Translations under genes and position numbers: made by a program
Part shown: in pieces, positions 18,476-27,173 of the stretch
Numbering within the stretch: position 1 is the first letter of the stretch
Layout of the letters: each line of letters begins with the position of its first letter
From: JASFBA01 sp036172265
Lineage (GTDB): Bacteria; Chloroflexota; Chloroflexia; DTKN01
DNA length: 43,187 nt
Reading direction: 5' to 3'
Assembly: GCA_036172265.1 (NCBI GenBank)
Contig: JASFBA010000028.1
Span: 1 to 43,187 of the forward strand
Notes under the pieces: model-generated
Told to the model about the DNA's origin: nothing
The model's input: the letters and a program-made list of their open reading frames with translations, nothing else
Database searches by the model: none

Positions 18476-19486
18476 ATGGTCTCGCCAGAACTTTTGGAAC
18501 TCGTTCGCTGTCCTCTTTGCCGGGACGAGGGTCGCCTTTATCCGGAGGAGAAAGCCCTGCATTGCCTCCATTGCGGGGCCACCTACGTGCGTCGTCCGGG
18601 CTATCTGGACCTCCTGCCGCCGGCCGGGACCCTGGCCCACACCTCCCGCTATGTGGCCGAAGAGGAGGAGATGGCCGCCGCCCTGGACTACCGTCAGGTA
18701 GGACCGCCCCTCCTGGCGGCCGGGGTGCGGCAGCGGATGCTCCGGCAGATGCTCCGCCTCCGGGGGGACGAACGCGTCCTGGACTGCGGTTGTGGCAACG
18801 GCAAGTTCGCCCTGTGGAACCGCGCCTCGGCGGGGCTGATGGTCGGCCTGGATCCGGCCACCCTCTTTGCCGATGCCGTCCTGGAGGAGGTGGACCTGGT
18901 GCGAGGGGACGCCCGCCGGCTCCCTTTTGCCTCGGGCTCCTTCGACAAGGCCTTCTCCATAGATGTTCTGGAACACCTCACACGCCCGGACATCGAGGCT
19001 ATGCTGGATGAACTCTGGCGCGTCCTGCGGCCTGGCGGCCGGCTGCTCATCTACTCCAACACCCGGGAACCTTCTTCCCTGCAGCCGATTGTCTCCTTCT
19101 GGCGGCTTCTGGGCCGTACCTTGCGTCGGTGGAGGAAGATGCCCGATCCGGATGCCCTGCGCAAAGCCGACCACGTCAAGGCCATCGCCACCTTTGCCGA
19201 ATTGCGCGCCTTGGTGGAGGAATCCGGCTTCCGCCTGCTAGAGGTGCGTTTCTGGAACAGCGTGATCACCTCCTTCGTGGACCATGTGCTGCTTCCGGCC
19301 TTTTCCCCCCGTCGAAGTGGGCCTGGGGGCGAGGGGAAAGCCCGGCCCCACCGGCGGGAACAGGCCATCCGGCACGGCCTCCTGTACCGGGCCGCCCGGG
19401 TGCTGACCTGGGCTATGGGACTGGACATCGTCCTCTTCGGCCGGCTGCGCGCCGGCCCCTATTTCCTCCTTCTGGAGCGGATGTAG
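18476..19486 (+). CDS. Class I SAM methyltransferase with N-terminal zinc ribbon (Trm112-like)
   Basis: 336 residues. An N-terminal four-cysteine ribbon (C12, C15, C30, C33: CPLC and CLHC) resembles Trm112-type domains. The methyltransferase core has motif I VLDCGCGNGKFAL near residue 101, VGLDPATL, GDARRLPFASGSFDKAFSIDVLEHL, and RPGGRLLIYSN. ATG 18476 follows CTGGAGGTAAGCC. The downstream radical SAM gene starts 10 bases after the stop, so these act together. RNA, lipid or sugar substrates are all possible; a C-terminal hydrophobic stretch (ITSFVDHVLLPAF) favours a membrane-associated one. Confidence 0.85.
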   Translation: MVSPELLELVRCPLCRDEGRLYPEEKALHCLHCGATYVRRPGYLDLLPPAGTLAHTSRYVAEEEEMAAALDYRQVGPPLLAAGVRQRMLRQMLRLRGDERVLDCGCGNGKFALWNRASAGLMVGLDPATLFADAVLEEVDLVRGDARRLPFASGSFDKAFSIDVLEHLTRPDIEAMLDELWRVLRPGGRLLIYSNTREPSSLQPIVSFWRLLGRTLRRWRKMPDPDALRKADHVKAIATFAELRALVEESGFRLLEVRFWNSVITSFVDHVLLPAFSPRRSGPGGEGKARPHRREQAIRHGLLYRAARVLTWAMGLDIVLFGRLRAGPYFLLLERM

Positions 19487-19496
19487 GGGGAAAGCC

Positions 19497-20966
19497 TTGA
19501 GGGTCGTTTTCATCTACCCGGACGTTCTGGAGGGTGCGGCCTGGCAGGGCTATTACTATTCGGGCCTGGCCATCCTCTCGGCCGTGCTGAAGGAGGCCGG
19601 CCATGAGGCAGTCCTCTTGCACGCGACCCGGCCGCCCACGCGGGAAGAGTTCCTACAGCGGCTGGAGGCCCTCCTGCCGCCGACCGGCCCGCTCCTCATC
19701 GGTTTCTCCATCACCTCGAATATGGTGCCCTTCCTTCGGAAATGGGGGGGCTGGATCAAGGAGGAGTGGCCGCAGGCCCTCGTGATCGCTGGAGGCGTCC
19801 ACCCCACGCTGGTCCCCGAGGAGACGTTGGCCCTGCCGCCGGTGGACCTGGTATGCGTGGGCGAAGGGGAGGGGGCGCTCCTCGAACTGGTCGAGGTGCT
19901 GGAGGCCGGCCGGCCGCCCTCCGGCATCCGTAACCTCTGGTGGAAGCGGCCCGACGGTTCGGTGGAACGCAATCCGCTGCGTCCCCTGGTGGACCTCGAC
20001 ACCCTGCCTCTCCCCGACCGGGCCCTCTACGATTACCCCCACCTGCATCACGAGCGCCAGGGCGAGGCCACGATGATGGTCTCCCGGGGCTGTCCTTACC
20101 GCTGTACCTACTGCTGTAATGAGGCCATCCGGGAAGTCTACCGCGGCCTGGGAAAAGCCGTGCGCTTCCGCAGCGTCCCCCTGGTCATCGCCGAACTGCG
20201 GAAGGTGCTCTCCGACTACCCCTTCATCCGACGTTTTGTCTTCGACGACGACATCCTGCCGATGCGTCGGGACTGGTTTCGGGAGTTTGCCCGGGCCTAT
20301 GCCCGGGAGATCGGCCGGCCCTTTGCCTGCAACTTGCGGCCCAACCTGGCCGATGAGGAGGTGGTGGCCCTCCTCCAGGAGGCCGGCTGCGACGAAGTGC
20401 GTTTCGGGTTGGAAAGCGGCAGCGACGAATTGCGTAACGGCCTTCTGAACCGCCAGATCTCGCGGGAACAGATCGTCCGTGCCTTTGAACTGTGCCATCG
20501 GGCCGGACTCAAGACCTTTTCCTTCAACATCGTCGGCTTCCCCGACGAGACGGTCCGGCAGATGCTGGATACGGTGAAACTGAACGCCGTCGTCCATGCC
20601 GACGTGACCCGCGTCAGCATCTTTTACCCGTATCCCAAGACCCGCCTCTACGACCTTTGCCGGGAAAAGGGCCTGCTGACCGAGCGTGTTGTGACCGACT
20701 ACGCCACCGATACTATCCTGGCCCTGGACAAGGTGCAGCGCAACCGAGTGATCTTTATCCGGCGTTACTTTCCTATCCTGGCCCGGCTGTACCGCCTGGC
20801 CCGGCGGATGCCGCCCTTGATCGAACGGGCTCTGGATGTCTTCCTTTCGGCCCGCTGGGCGGCGGTGACGCTCTTTTACGCGGCCAACAAACTCTACGAC
20901 CTGGTGCGAAGCAACGTCACCTTGGATCGCTGGGCTATGGCCTTCCGGCGAAGGTTTTTCGGCTGA
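19497..20966 (+). CDS. B12-binding-domain radical SAM protein
   Basis: 489 residues. Residues 1-150 form a cobalamin-binding-like Rossmann domain (YYYSGLAILSAVLKEAGHE, VIAGGVHPTLVPEE, VCVGEGEGALLELVE). The radical SAM barrel has the cluster motif C199-x3-C203-x2-C206 (GCPYRCTYC) and the glycine/glutamate strands CDEVRFGLESGSDE and FNIVGFPDET. This is the class B layout used for methylation and ring rearrangements of lipids, sugars and natural products. The last 80 residues are basic and hydrophobic. The start is TTG 19497 after GGGGGAAAGCC. It sits between a methyltransferase and a glycosyltransferase on one transcript, suggesting modification of a glycolipid or hopanoid-like product; the substrate is inference. 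Confidence 0.87.
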   Translation: MRVVFIYPDVLEGAAWQGYYYSGLAILSAVLKEAGHEAVLLHATRPPTREEFLQRLEALLPPTGPLLIGFSITSNMVPFLRKWGGWIKEEWPQALVIAGGVHPTLVPEETLALPPVDLVCVGEGEGALLELVEVLEAGRPPSGIRNLWWKRPDGSVERNPLRPLVDLDTLPLPDRALYDYPHLHHERQGEATMMVSRGCPYRCTYCCNEAIREVYRGLGKAVRFRSVPLVIAELRKVLSDYPFIRRFVFDDDILPMRRDWFREFARAYAREIGRPFACNLRPNLADEEVVALLQEAGCDEVRFGLESGSDELRNGLLNRQISREQIVRAFELCHRAGLKTFSFNIVGFPDETVRQMLDTVKLNAVVHADVTRVSIFYPYPKTRLYDLCREKGLLTERVVTDYATDTILALDKVQRNRVIFIRRYFPILARLYRLARRMPPLIERALDVFLSARWAAVTLFYAANKLYDLVRSNVTLDRWAMAFRRRFFG

Positions 20967-20988
20967 GTTGGGCACATCTTCCGCCGAC

Positions 20989-22185
20989 ATGCGCATCCTC
21001 TACCTTGCCTCCGGCATTCCCCTCCCCGGCAACATCGGGGGATCCGTCCACACCCTGGAGGTGGCCCGAGGGCTCGTCGCCCGAGGGCATGGGGTGCAGG
21101 TGGTGGCCGCCCGGGAGGGCCGGCATCTTCCCTTTCGAAGGGAAGCCACGGTCGAGGGCCTTCCGGTGATCTACCTGGACTGGCCCAAATCGCTTTCCTT
21201 CCTGGGCCTCTTTCAGGTGGGGCGGCTGGTGCATGCCTTCCGGCCGGATGTCGTCATGGAGCGTTACTATAACTTCGCCGGCTGCGGCATCTACTGGGCA
21301 CATCGCCTGGGTCTTCCTTCCCTGCTCGAGGTGAACGCCCTCATCGTGGACCCGCCGGAAGTCTTCAAGCGGCGTCTGGACGACCTCCTGGGCGGCCCGA
21401 TGCGCCGCTGGGCGCTCCGGCAATGCCTCTGGGCGACGCGCATCGTCACCCCGCTGCGCACCACTGTGCCGCCGGAGGTGCCTTCGGAGCGGGTAGTCGA
21501 GATTCCCTGGGGGGCAAACACGGCGCGCTTTCGGCCGGAGGTGAAGAGCGAGCGGGCCGGCGAAGTGAAGGCCCTCCGCGCCCGGCTGGGGCTGCCGCTC
21601 CAGGCCCGCGTGGTCGTCTTCCTGGGCACCTTTCGGGCCTGGCATGGGGCGATGGAGTTTGTTCAGGCGGGGATAGAACTCGCTCTCCGCCGGCCGGAGG
21701 TGTACTTTTTGCTGGTGGGCAATGGGCCGCAGCGGCCGGCCGCCGAGGCCCTCTGCCGGAAGGAAGGCTTGGAGGCCCGTTTTCGCTTCACCGGCGGAGT
21801 CCCTTACGAAGAGGTGCCCCTCTATCTGGCCCTGGCCGAGGTCGGGGTGGCTCCCTTTCAACCCCGTTACCACCCGGCGCTCAGGGCAGCCGGTTTCTTC
21901 TGGTCACCGCTCAAGATCTTTGAGTATATGGCGATGGGCCTGCCGGTGGTGACCACGGCCGTTGTGCCGCTGGATCGCATCATCCGCCCCGGTCAGGAGG
22001 GGTCGCTGGTGGCGGAGGGAGATGTGGCCGGCCTGGCTTCGGCCATTGCCGACCTCCTGGATGCGCCGGAACAGGCACGGGCGATGGGTCAGAGCGCCCG
22101 TCGGCGGGTGGTGGCAGAGTACAGTTGGGAACGGCACTGCGAGCGGCTGGAGCGCGTTTTGGTGGAAGTAAGGCGCAGGGGATAA
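20989..22185 (+). CDS. Glycosyltransferase family 4 protein
   Basis: 398 residues. The GT4 N-terminus MRILYLASGIPLPGNIGGSV has the glycine-rich acceptor loop; DVVMERYYNFAG follows. The C-terminal half shows VVFLGTFRAWHG, LLVGNGPQ, the turn FTGGVPYEEVPLYLA, and the donor motif SPLKIFEYMAMGLPVVTT. ATG 20989 is the start matching family length; TTG 20968 would add seven residues. It is the last gene of a three-gene operon and converges on the debranching enzyme with a 7-base gap. Donor and acceptor are unknown. Confidence 0.88.
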   Translation: MRILYLASGIPLPGNIGGSVHTLEVARGLVARGHGVQVVAAREGRHLPFRREATVEGLPVIYLDWPKSLSFLGLFQVGRLVHAFRPDVVMERYYNFAGCGIYWAHRLGLPSLLEVNALIVDPPEVFKRRLDDLLGGPMRRWALRQCLWATRIVTPLRTTVPPEVPSERVVEIPWGANTARFRPEVKSERAGEVKALRARLGLPLQARVVVFLGTFRAWHGAMEFVQAGIELALRRPEVYFLLVGNGPQRPAAEALCRKEGLEARFRFTGGVPYEEVPLYLALAEVGVAPFQPRYHPALRAAGFFWSPLKIFEYMAMGLPVVTTAVVPLDRIIRPGQEGSLVAEGDVAGLASAIADLLDAPEQARAMGQSARRRVVAEYSWERHCERLERVLVEVRRRG

Positions 22186-22192
22186 ACTTGGG

Positions 22193-24202
22193 TCAGGTGC
22201 TGCTCTCCACCCACGCCCGCAGCACCTCGGCCACGCTCCAGGCCTGGGCGATACAGCCGCGAGGGGTATAGGGAGGGTCGCCGTCAAAGATTTCGCTTAC
22301 GGTGCCCAGGCCGGCCTGCCGGAGGTGTCCCAGGAGCCTTTCCAACAGACGCCGGGTATCGGCTGCCGGGCCGTAGACGCGACGCAGGGCCGTACAATAA
22401 GGCCCGACCAGGAAGGCCCAGACGGTGCCCTGGTGATAGGCGGCGTCGCGTTGCCAGAGGTCGCCCTCGTAACGCCCGTGGTAGGCCGGATCCTTCGGGG
22501 AAAGGGAGCGCAGCCCATAGGGAGTGAGGAGTTCACGTCCTACCACCTCCAGGATAGAACGGGCCGGCTCCTCGGCGATGAGGGGAAAAGGCAGCGAAAG
22601 GGCCAGCAACTGGTTCGGACGCAGGGAAGGATCGTCGCCGGCGGGGCCGTCCACGACATCGTAGAGGTAGCCGCCGGGAGCGTACCAGAAGCGCCGGGGA
22701 AAAGTCTCGGCAATGCGTTCGGCCAAGGCGCGGGCCTCCTTTCGGCCGGCCCGCCGTCCCAACCGCCGGCCCACCTCATCCAGGATGCGCAGGGCGTTGT
22801 ACCAGAGGGCGTTCACCTCTACCGGCTTGCCGTGACGGGGCGTAACCACCCAATCCTCGACCTTGGCGTCCATCCAGGTTAACTGCACACCCGGGACGCC
22901 GGCCTGGAGCAGTCCGTCGGAGGGATCCCCCCGGATGCCGTAGCGGGTGCCGCGGATGTGCCACTGCACGATCTCGACCAGGAGTGGATAGAGTTCGCCG
23001 GCCAGGTCCAGGTCTTCGGTGGCCTGGAGGTAGGACCAGAGGGCGACGAAAAAGTGCAGCGTGGCATCCACCGTGTTATATTCGGGGACTTCGCCCTCTT
23101 CCGGAAAGCGGTTGGGGAGCATCCCCTGGTCCACGTAGCGGGCATAGGTGCGCAGGAGGCCGGCCGCCTCTTCGTAACGTCGTGTGGAGAGCAGTAGCCC
23201 CGGCAGGGAGATCATCGTATCGCGCCCCCAGTCGCCGAACCAGGGATAGCCGGCGATGACGGTCAGGGGAGACAGGCCGTAAGGCAGGGCAGCAGCGGCG
23301 GTGGGCGGGCGGTGGACGATAAACTGGTCGGCGGCCAGCACGAGTTGCTGGATTTCCTCCCTGTCGGAAGCCAGGCCGCTTCGTTCCAGGAGTTCCCGCC
23401 GGCGGGCCCGCTCGTGCTCCAGGACGCGCTCGGCGTTCAGGTCGATTTGCTCGTCCGGTTCGGCGCTGGCGATCAAGACCTGGCTTTCGCCGGGGTGCAG
23501 ACGACAGCGCAACACGCCGGGGGCGTAGAGGTCTTCGGTATAATCCAGACCCCGCTCGCGCTCCCGCCGGTGCAAAAAGTTCCAGTACCAGACCCCGGTA
23601 GGGATGTGCTCCATCGGAGGGACAGCGCGCAGGAGGTAGGGGTGAGCGCCCTGGTAGGCGCGGAGGATGCAGCAGCCATGTTCATCCGATTCGACGTGCA
23701 TAAAATCCCAGTCCACCCGCCCCCGGGTTTCCTGATGAAAGTTGCGGTAGTTGGCCAAGGGGCGCAGCGTCAGCGTTACCGGACCGGGGGCCCGACGGAG
23801 GGTATAGCGGATGTAGGTGGTGTTCTGCCCATAGGCCATCCAGACCCGTCTTTCCAGTTCCCATTCTCCGCCGCGGTAGAGCCAGACCGGCAGGCCCTCC
23901 TCCAGCCGGAACTCTTCCAGATGCACAAAGCCGCAGGGGTGAATGGTAGCCGGCGTGTACTCGTTGGTGCCCAGATAGTAGGTTACACCCTCCGCTTCAA
24001 CTTCCTCATCCACCTTGGAAAGGAGGACAAAGCGCTCTCGGGGGGAAGCGATGGCGGCCACGAGGAGGCCGTGGTAGCGCCGGGTGTTGGCCCCCACGAT
24101 GGTCGAAGAGGCGTAGCCGCCCAGCCCGTTGGTCACCAGCCACTCCAGGTTCAGGGAGGTCTCGATATCCCGGCAGATGCTCCGCTCCAAGACGATGGCC
24201 AT
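22193..24202 (-). CDS. Glycogen debranching enzyme (amylo-alpha-1,6-glucosidase type)
   Basis: 669 residues. The N-terminal beta-rich domain starts with LEWLVTNGLGGYASSTI and ANTRRYHGLLVAA, a signature of the bacterial/archaeal GDE family. The C-terminal (alpha/alpha)6 glucosidase domain shows GYPWFGDWGRDTMISLPGLLL, EYNTVDATLHFF, and DGLLQAGVPGVQLTWMDAK. It hydrolyses alpha-1,6 branch glucosyl residues of glycogen in the cytosol. The start is ATG 24202 after CGAGGGGGAGAAA; an in-frame upstream start at 24220 is less likely. It is the last gene of a minus-strand operon with the histidine kinase and the TPxPT protein, 14 bases after the latter's stop. Confidence 0.93.
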   Translation of the reverse strand: MAIVLERSICRDIETSLNLEWLVTNGLGGYASSTIVGANTRRYHGLLVAAIASPRERFVLLSKVDEEVEAEGVTYYLGTNEYTPATIHPCGFVHLEEFRLEEGLPVWLYRGGEWELERRVWMAYGQNTTYIRYTLRRAPGPVTLTLRPLANYRNFHQETRGRVDWDFMHVESDEHGCCILRAYQGAHPYLLRAVPPMEHIPTGVWYWNFLHRRERERGLDYTEDLYAPGVLRCRLHPGESQVLIASAEPDEQIDLNAERVLEHERARRRELLERSGLASDREEIQQLVLAADQFIVHRPPTAAAALPYGLSPLTVIAGYPWFGDWGRDTMISLPGLLLSTRRYEEAAGLLRTYARYVDQGMLPNRFPEEGEVPEYNTVDATLHFFVALWSYLQATEDLDLAGELYPLLVEIVQWHIRGTRYGIRGDPSDGLLQAGVPGVQLTWMDAKVEDWVVTPRHGKPVEVNALWYNALRILDEVGRRLGRRAGRKEARALAERIAETFPRRFWYAPGGYLYDVVDGPAGDDPSLRPNQLLALSLPFPLIAEEPARSILEVVGRELLTPYGLRSLSPKDPAYHGRYEGDLWQRDAAYHQGTVWAFLVGPYCTALRRVYGPAADTRRLLERLLGHLRQAGLGTVSEIFDGDPPYTPRGCIAQAWSVAEVLRAWVESST

Positions 24203-24216
24203 TTTCTCCCCCTCGG

Positions 24217-24717
24217 TCAAGGACGAGATCGCTGGAGCGGGCCCCGGGTGGCGCTCATGGAGGAGGAGGCTGCGGTAGGCTGAAGGGTCGGGGTGACCGT
24301 CGCCGTCGGCGATGAAGTGGGGGTTAGGGACGGCGTAGAGGTCGGGAAGGGGGTATAGGTGGGCAACGGCGTGGAGGTCGGGAAGGGGGTGAAGGTCGGC
24401 TGGGGGGTGTAGGTTGGGAACGGCGTGGTTGTGGGGAAAGGCGTATAGGTCGGATAAGGCGTATAGGTGGCTATCGGGGAAGCGGTCGGATAAGGCGTGT
24501 AGGTGGCCGGGGGAGGGAGCGGGGTCGGGGTGGGCAGGGCCGTCGGCGTGGGCAGATGGAGCAGTCGGCTCAGGAGGCCGAGGGCCGGCCCGGGAAAGAG
24601 CCAGAGCAAGAGCAAGGCTATCGCCACCAGGATGACAAGAAGGATGCCGATCGCGCCCCCCACTCCCAGGAAACTCAAGAGGCAGCCGCGGGCTCTACGG
24701 GAAAACCTTCGGTACAT
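24217..24717 (-). CDS. Single-pass membrane protein with long TPxPT-repeat tail
   Basis: 166 residues. One hydrophobic segment (about 14-45: FLGVGGAIGILLVILVAIALLLL) follows a basic N-terminus. From about residue 55 the protein is almost wholly proline, threonine and tyrosine/phenylalanine in repeats such as TYTPYPT and TPFPT, ending in a Thr/Ser-rich stretch. This anchor plus extended extracellular stalk is common in Anaerolineae. The DNA repeats (GTATAGGTGGG-like on the plus strand) span 24290-24540. It lies 3 bases after the histidine kinase stop. The role is probably envelope-related; no enzymatic domain is present. Confidence 0.75.
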   Translation of the reverse strand: MYRRFSRRARGCLLSFLGVGGAIGILLVILVAIALLLLWLFPGPALGLLSRLLHLPTPTALPTPTPLPPPATYTPYPTASPIATYTPYPTYTPFPTTTPFPTYTPQPTFTPFPTSTPLPTYTPFPTSTPSLTPTSSPTATVTPTLQPTAASSSMSATRGPLQRSRP

Positions 24718-24720
24718 TCT

Positions 24721-26007
24721 TTATCCTTCCTTGACACGTTCCATCGGGATACGCAGCATCACGGTGGTGCCCTGGCCGGGGGCAGAGACGATCGTCAGTT
24801 CGCCGCCGAGGATTTCGGCTCGCTCGCGCATGCTCAGCAGGCCGAAGCGCTCCCGGTTTTCATAGGCCCGGAGGACGGTTTCCAGACTAAAGCCCACGCC
24901 ATCGTCCTCGACCTCTACGACCAGCGTTCCCCCCTTTTCTCCCAGGCGCAGCCAGATGTTCTGGGCCTGGGCGTGTTTGAGGGCGTTGTTGACCGCTTCC
25001 TGGACGATGCTGAAGACGGCCCCTTCGACCTGAGCGGGGTAACGTCCCACGCTTTCGTCCAGGTGGAGGTGGAGGCGGGCCCGGCCCTCGGTCTGGTGGC
25101 GCTCGATAAAGAGTTGTAGCGCGGCCGGCAGCCCCTGCGTCTCCAGTACCAGCGGGCGCAGGTCAAAGAGCATCGTGCGCATCTCGTGCACGGCCTGCTG
25201 CCCCGACCGGCTCAGACGGTCCATTTCGGCGGCCACCTTTTCCGGCTCTCTCTCCAGGAGTTTCTTGAGGAACTCGATCTGCATCACGATGTTGGAGACG
25301 GTCTGAGTGGGGCCGTCGTGCAGGTCGCGGGCCAGTTTCTTGCGGAGTTCCTCCTGGGCGATGAGCACGCGGTCGCGTTCCTCCCGCAGGCGGTTGTAAA
25401 GGCGGGAATTCTCGATGGCCACGGCGGCCAGAGCGGCCAGGGCCTTGAGCCACTTCAGGTCCTTGGGCTCGAAGCCGGCCGGATCGACCTTGTTGACCAC
25501 GGTCAGGACACCCAGAAGGCGGCCCTGGAACTCCAGAGGCACACAGAGGAGCGACTCGGTACGAAAGCCCGTATCGGCGTCGGCCTCGCGGGAAAAGCGG
25601 GGGTCGTTCTGGACATCGTTGACCAGCGCCGGCTCGCCCGTCTGGGCTACCCAGCCGGAGATGCCCTCTCCCACCTTGAGCCGCCGGCCGACGAGTTGCC
25701 GACTGACCGCACCGTCCACCACCTGGAAAACCAGGTCCCCCCGCTCCGTGAGCAAAAGGAGGGAACTGCCCTGGGCGTGCATGAGTTCCATCGCCGCGCT
25801 GACGATGCGATGAAGAAGCGGCTCCGGCTCCAGCGTGGAAGCCAAGGCCAGGGCCACGTCTTGGAGGCCGGAGAGCACCTGGATCTCCTGGTAGGCAGCC
25901 CGCAATTCCTGGCGCTGCGATTGGTATTCCCGCTCCAGGAGACGTAATCGGCCTTCGAGTTCAGCCAGACGGGCGGACCAATCGGCACTGCCCTGGGCAA
26001 CGTTCAT
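24721..26007 (-). CDS. GAF-domain sensor histidine kinase (HisKA_3/NarL-type)
   Basis: 428 residues, cytosolic (no membrane helix). A coiled coil (about 12-45) leads into a GAF domain (about 50-205: SLLLLTERGDLVFQVV, GISGWVAQTGEP, LCVPLEFQGRLLGVLTVVNK). The dimerisation/phosphoacceptor helix has H230 in ARDLHDGPTQTVSNI. The ATPase domain has the N box around VQEAVNNALKHA and the G box EVEDDGVGF. HisKA_3 kinases normally phosphorylate a LuxR-type regulator, but none is encoded in the window, so its partner lies elsewhere. It is in an operon with the YtxH and membrane proteins upstream and the TPxPT and debranching genes downstream. The GAF ligand is unknown. Confidence 0.93.
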   Translation of the reverse strand: MNVAQGSADWSARLAELEGRLRLLEREYQSQRQELRAAYQEIQVLSGLQDVALALASTLEPEPLLHRIVSAAMELMHAQGSSLLLLTERGDLVFQVVDGAVSRQLVGRRLKVGEGISGWVAQTGEPALVNDVQNDPRFSREADADTGFRTESLLCVPLEFQGRLLGVLTVVNKVDPAGFEPKDLKWLKALAALAAVAIENSRLYNRLREERDRVLIAQEELRKKLARDLHDGPTQTVSNIVMQIEFLKKLLEREPEKVAAEMDRLSRSGQQAVHEMRTMLFDLRPLVLETQGLPAALQLFIERHQTEGRARLHLHLDESVGRYPAQVEGAVFSIVQEAVNNALKHAQAQNIWLRLGEKGGTLVVEVEDDGVGFSLETVLRAYENRERFGLLSMRERAEILGGELTIVSAPGQGTTVMLRIPMERVKEG

Positions 26008-26034
26008 GGTTGCCCCCGGAGGTCTCCGAGGAAC

Positions 26035-26415
26035 CTACAAGGTCGCTTCGCCTTCCTCAGGTGCAGCCACCTTCCTGGCCCGACGCCCCCGCCGAGGCGC
26101 CGGCCGGACCTCTTCCTCCGCGACCTGGGGCTCTTCCATCGGCGGACGGACGGCCTGCAGCCCCTTTTCCACCTGCTCGCGGACCTGGCCGAGTTGCACC
26201 TGGGCCTGCTTGCCCAGTTCTGTCAGCCGCTCACGGACCTGTCCCACCGTCTGCTGGGCCCGTCCCTGCAATTCGATGCTCTTTTCCCGCAGCCGCTCCC
26301 GGACCTGTTCGCCCTTTTCGGGGGCATAGGCCAGGGCGATGGCCGCACCCACCAGGCCGCCCAGCAGGAAACCGAAGAGAAACCAGCCAAAACCACCATC
26401 GCGATTTTCGCTCAT
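26035..26415 (-). CDS. YtxH-domain protein
   Basis: 126 residues. An N-terminal glycine-rich hydrophobic segment (GWFLFGFLLGGLVGAAIALAYAPEKG) is the YtxH/gas-vesicle-protein-like motif, followed by an amphipathic helix with repeated QVRERL and LGQVREQVEKG, and a basic C-terminus. It overlaps the end of the upstream gene by four bases and precedes the histidine kinase by 27 bases. YtxH proteins are small general-stress-associated membrane proteins; the precise role is unknown. Confidence 0.8.
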   Translation of the reverse strand: MSENRDGGFGWFLFGFLLGGLVGAAIALAYAPEKGEQVRERLREKSIELQGRAQQTVGQVRERLTELGKQAQVQLGQVREQVEKGLQAVRPPMEEPQVAEEEVRPAPRRGRRARKVAAPEEGEATL

Positions 26416-26870
26416 TGGGAACCTCCTGAGGATTTCTTTCTTCGGAAAAAGGTCCGAATCCCCTGCCCAAGCCCTTCAGTCCACGCCGAAAGGCGGATGA
26501 AGGGGGAAGAGATTCGCTCGCCGATAAAATCGGTCGTGCCCTTGACCGTTGCCGCCGTGCCCTTGAGTTCCTCCAGGACGGCACCGCCGCGCTGCAGGAC
26601 TTCCTCCAGGCGGGTGCTGAATGTCCGAATAGCGACGATCAGAGCCCCCAGGAGGAGCAAAAGGAGGAGCAAGGAAAAGAAGAGCAGAATGACCAGCAAG
26701 ACGACGGCGATATCCCGGATATGGGCCATCGTCGCCCGGGGCACAAAGGCCAGGCCGACCGGAACGGCCAGGGCCAGGCCGACAATGACCAGGCTGACCC
26801 AGAGGAACGGGGAAGCCTTCCGTTCCTTCTGCTTCGGAACCGTTTTGGGAGAAGGGGTCTCTTGGGACAC
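26412..26870 (-). CDS. Two-helix membrane protein of unknown function (DUF948-like architecture)
   Basis: 152 residues with two transmembrane segments (about 22-45 and 55-83; the second is LLVILLFFSLLLLLLLLGAL) and a helical C-terminus (FSTRLEEVLQRGGAVLEELKGTAATVKGTTDFIGERI) like the coiled-coil of DUF948 proteins, which also often neighbour YtxH genes. It overlaps the YtxH start by four bases (ATGA) and has a clear promoter upstream, so it heads the downstream operon. The name is by architecture only. Confidence 0.65.
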   Translation of the reverse strand: MSQETPSPKTVPKQKERKASPFLWVSLVIVGLALAVPVGLAFVPRATMAHIRDIAVVLLVILLFFSLLLLLLLLGALIVAIRTFSTRLEEVLQRGGAVLEELKGTAATVKGTTDFIGERISSPFIRLSAWTEGLGQGIRTFFRRKKSSGGSQ

Positions 26871-26897
26871 AGCGACCTCCGCTATCGGTTTATACCC

Positions 26898-26926
26898 ATT
26901 ATATCACACCCGCAGGCGCAAGGCAA
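26898..26926 (-). promoter_or_regulatory. Internal promoter for the membrane protein/kinase/debranching operon
   Basis: On the minus strand, TTGCCT (26926-26921), 17 bp, TATAAT (26903-26898), 28 bases upstream of ATG 26870 and overlapping the end of the preceding small membrane gene. The same hexamers and spacing occur at 11728-11756. Confidence 0.75.
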
Positions 26927-27158
26927 CCATCTGCAGGAGGACGGCGCCCAAAGAGACCTCCAACCAGGGGAGAGAACCCAGCCAGAGAGGTCGGCTCAGC
27001 CCGATGGCGTGGCCCAGAGCATAGCCCAGGATAGCTCCGGCCAGGCTGGCAAGCCAGCCGATCAGAAGCTGCCGGTAGCCGCGTGCGCCGAGCAGAGCGT
27101 AGAGGCCGGCCCAGAGCGTCGCCAGAAGGAGGAGGGGAAGGGCATCTATCCAGGACAT
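26904..27158 (-). CDS. Small three-helix membrane protein
   Basis: 84 residues, three hydrophobic stretches (LPLLLLATLWAGLYALLGA, LLIGWLASLAGAILGYALGHAIGL, LEVSLGAVLLQMVALRLRV). ATG 27158 lies 15 bases after the PorB stop, so it is probably the last gene of the fermentative operon. The pattern GYxLGxxxGL followed by LG...GAxLLQ and RLRV at the C-terminus is one I associate with small Chloroflexota membrane proteins. Function unknown. Confidence 0.6.
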   Translation of the reverse strand: MSWIDALPLLLLATLWAGLYALLGARGYRQLLIGWLASLAGAILGYALGHAIGLSRPLWLGSLPWLEVSLGAVLLQMVALRLRV

Positions 27159-27173
27159 CGGCCTTCCTCCCCC

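Noticed and set aside
19653..20996. 447-codon minus-strand frame
   Set aside because: Antisense of the radical SAM gene, which has clear CxxxCxxC and domain support.
23312..24283. 323-codon plus-strand frame
   Set aside because: Antisense of the debranching enzyme; no recognisable domain.
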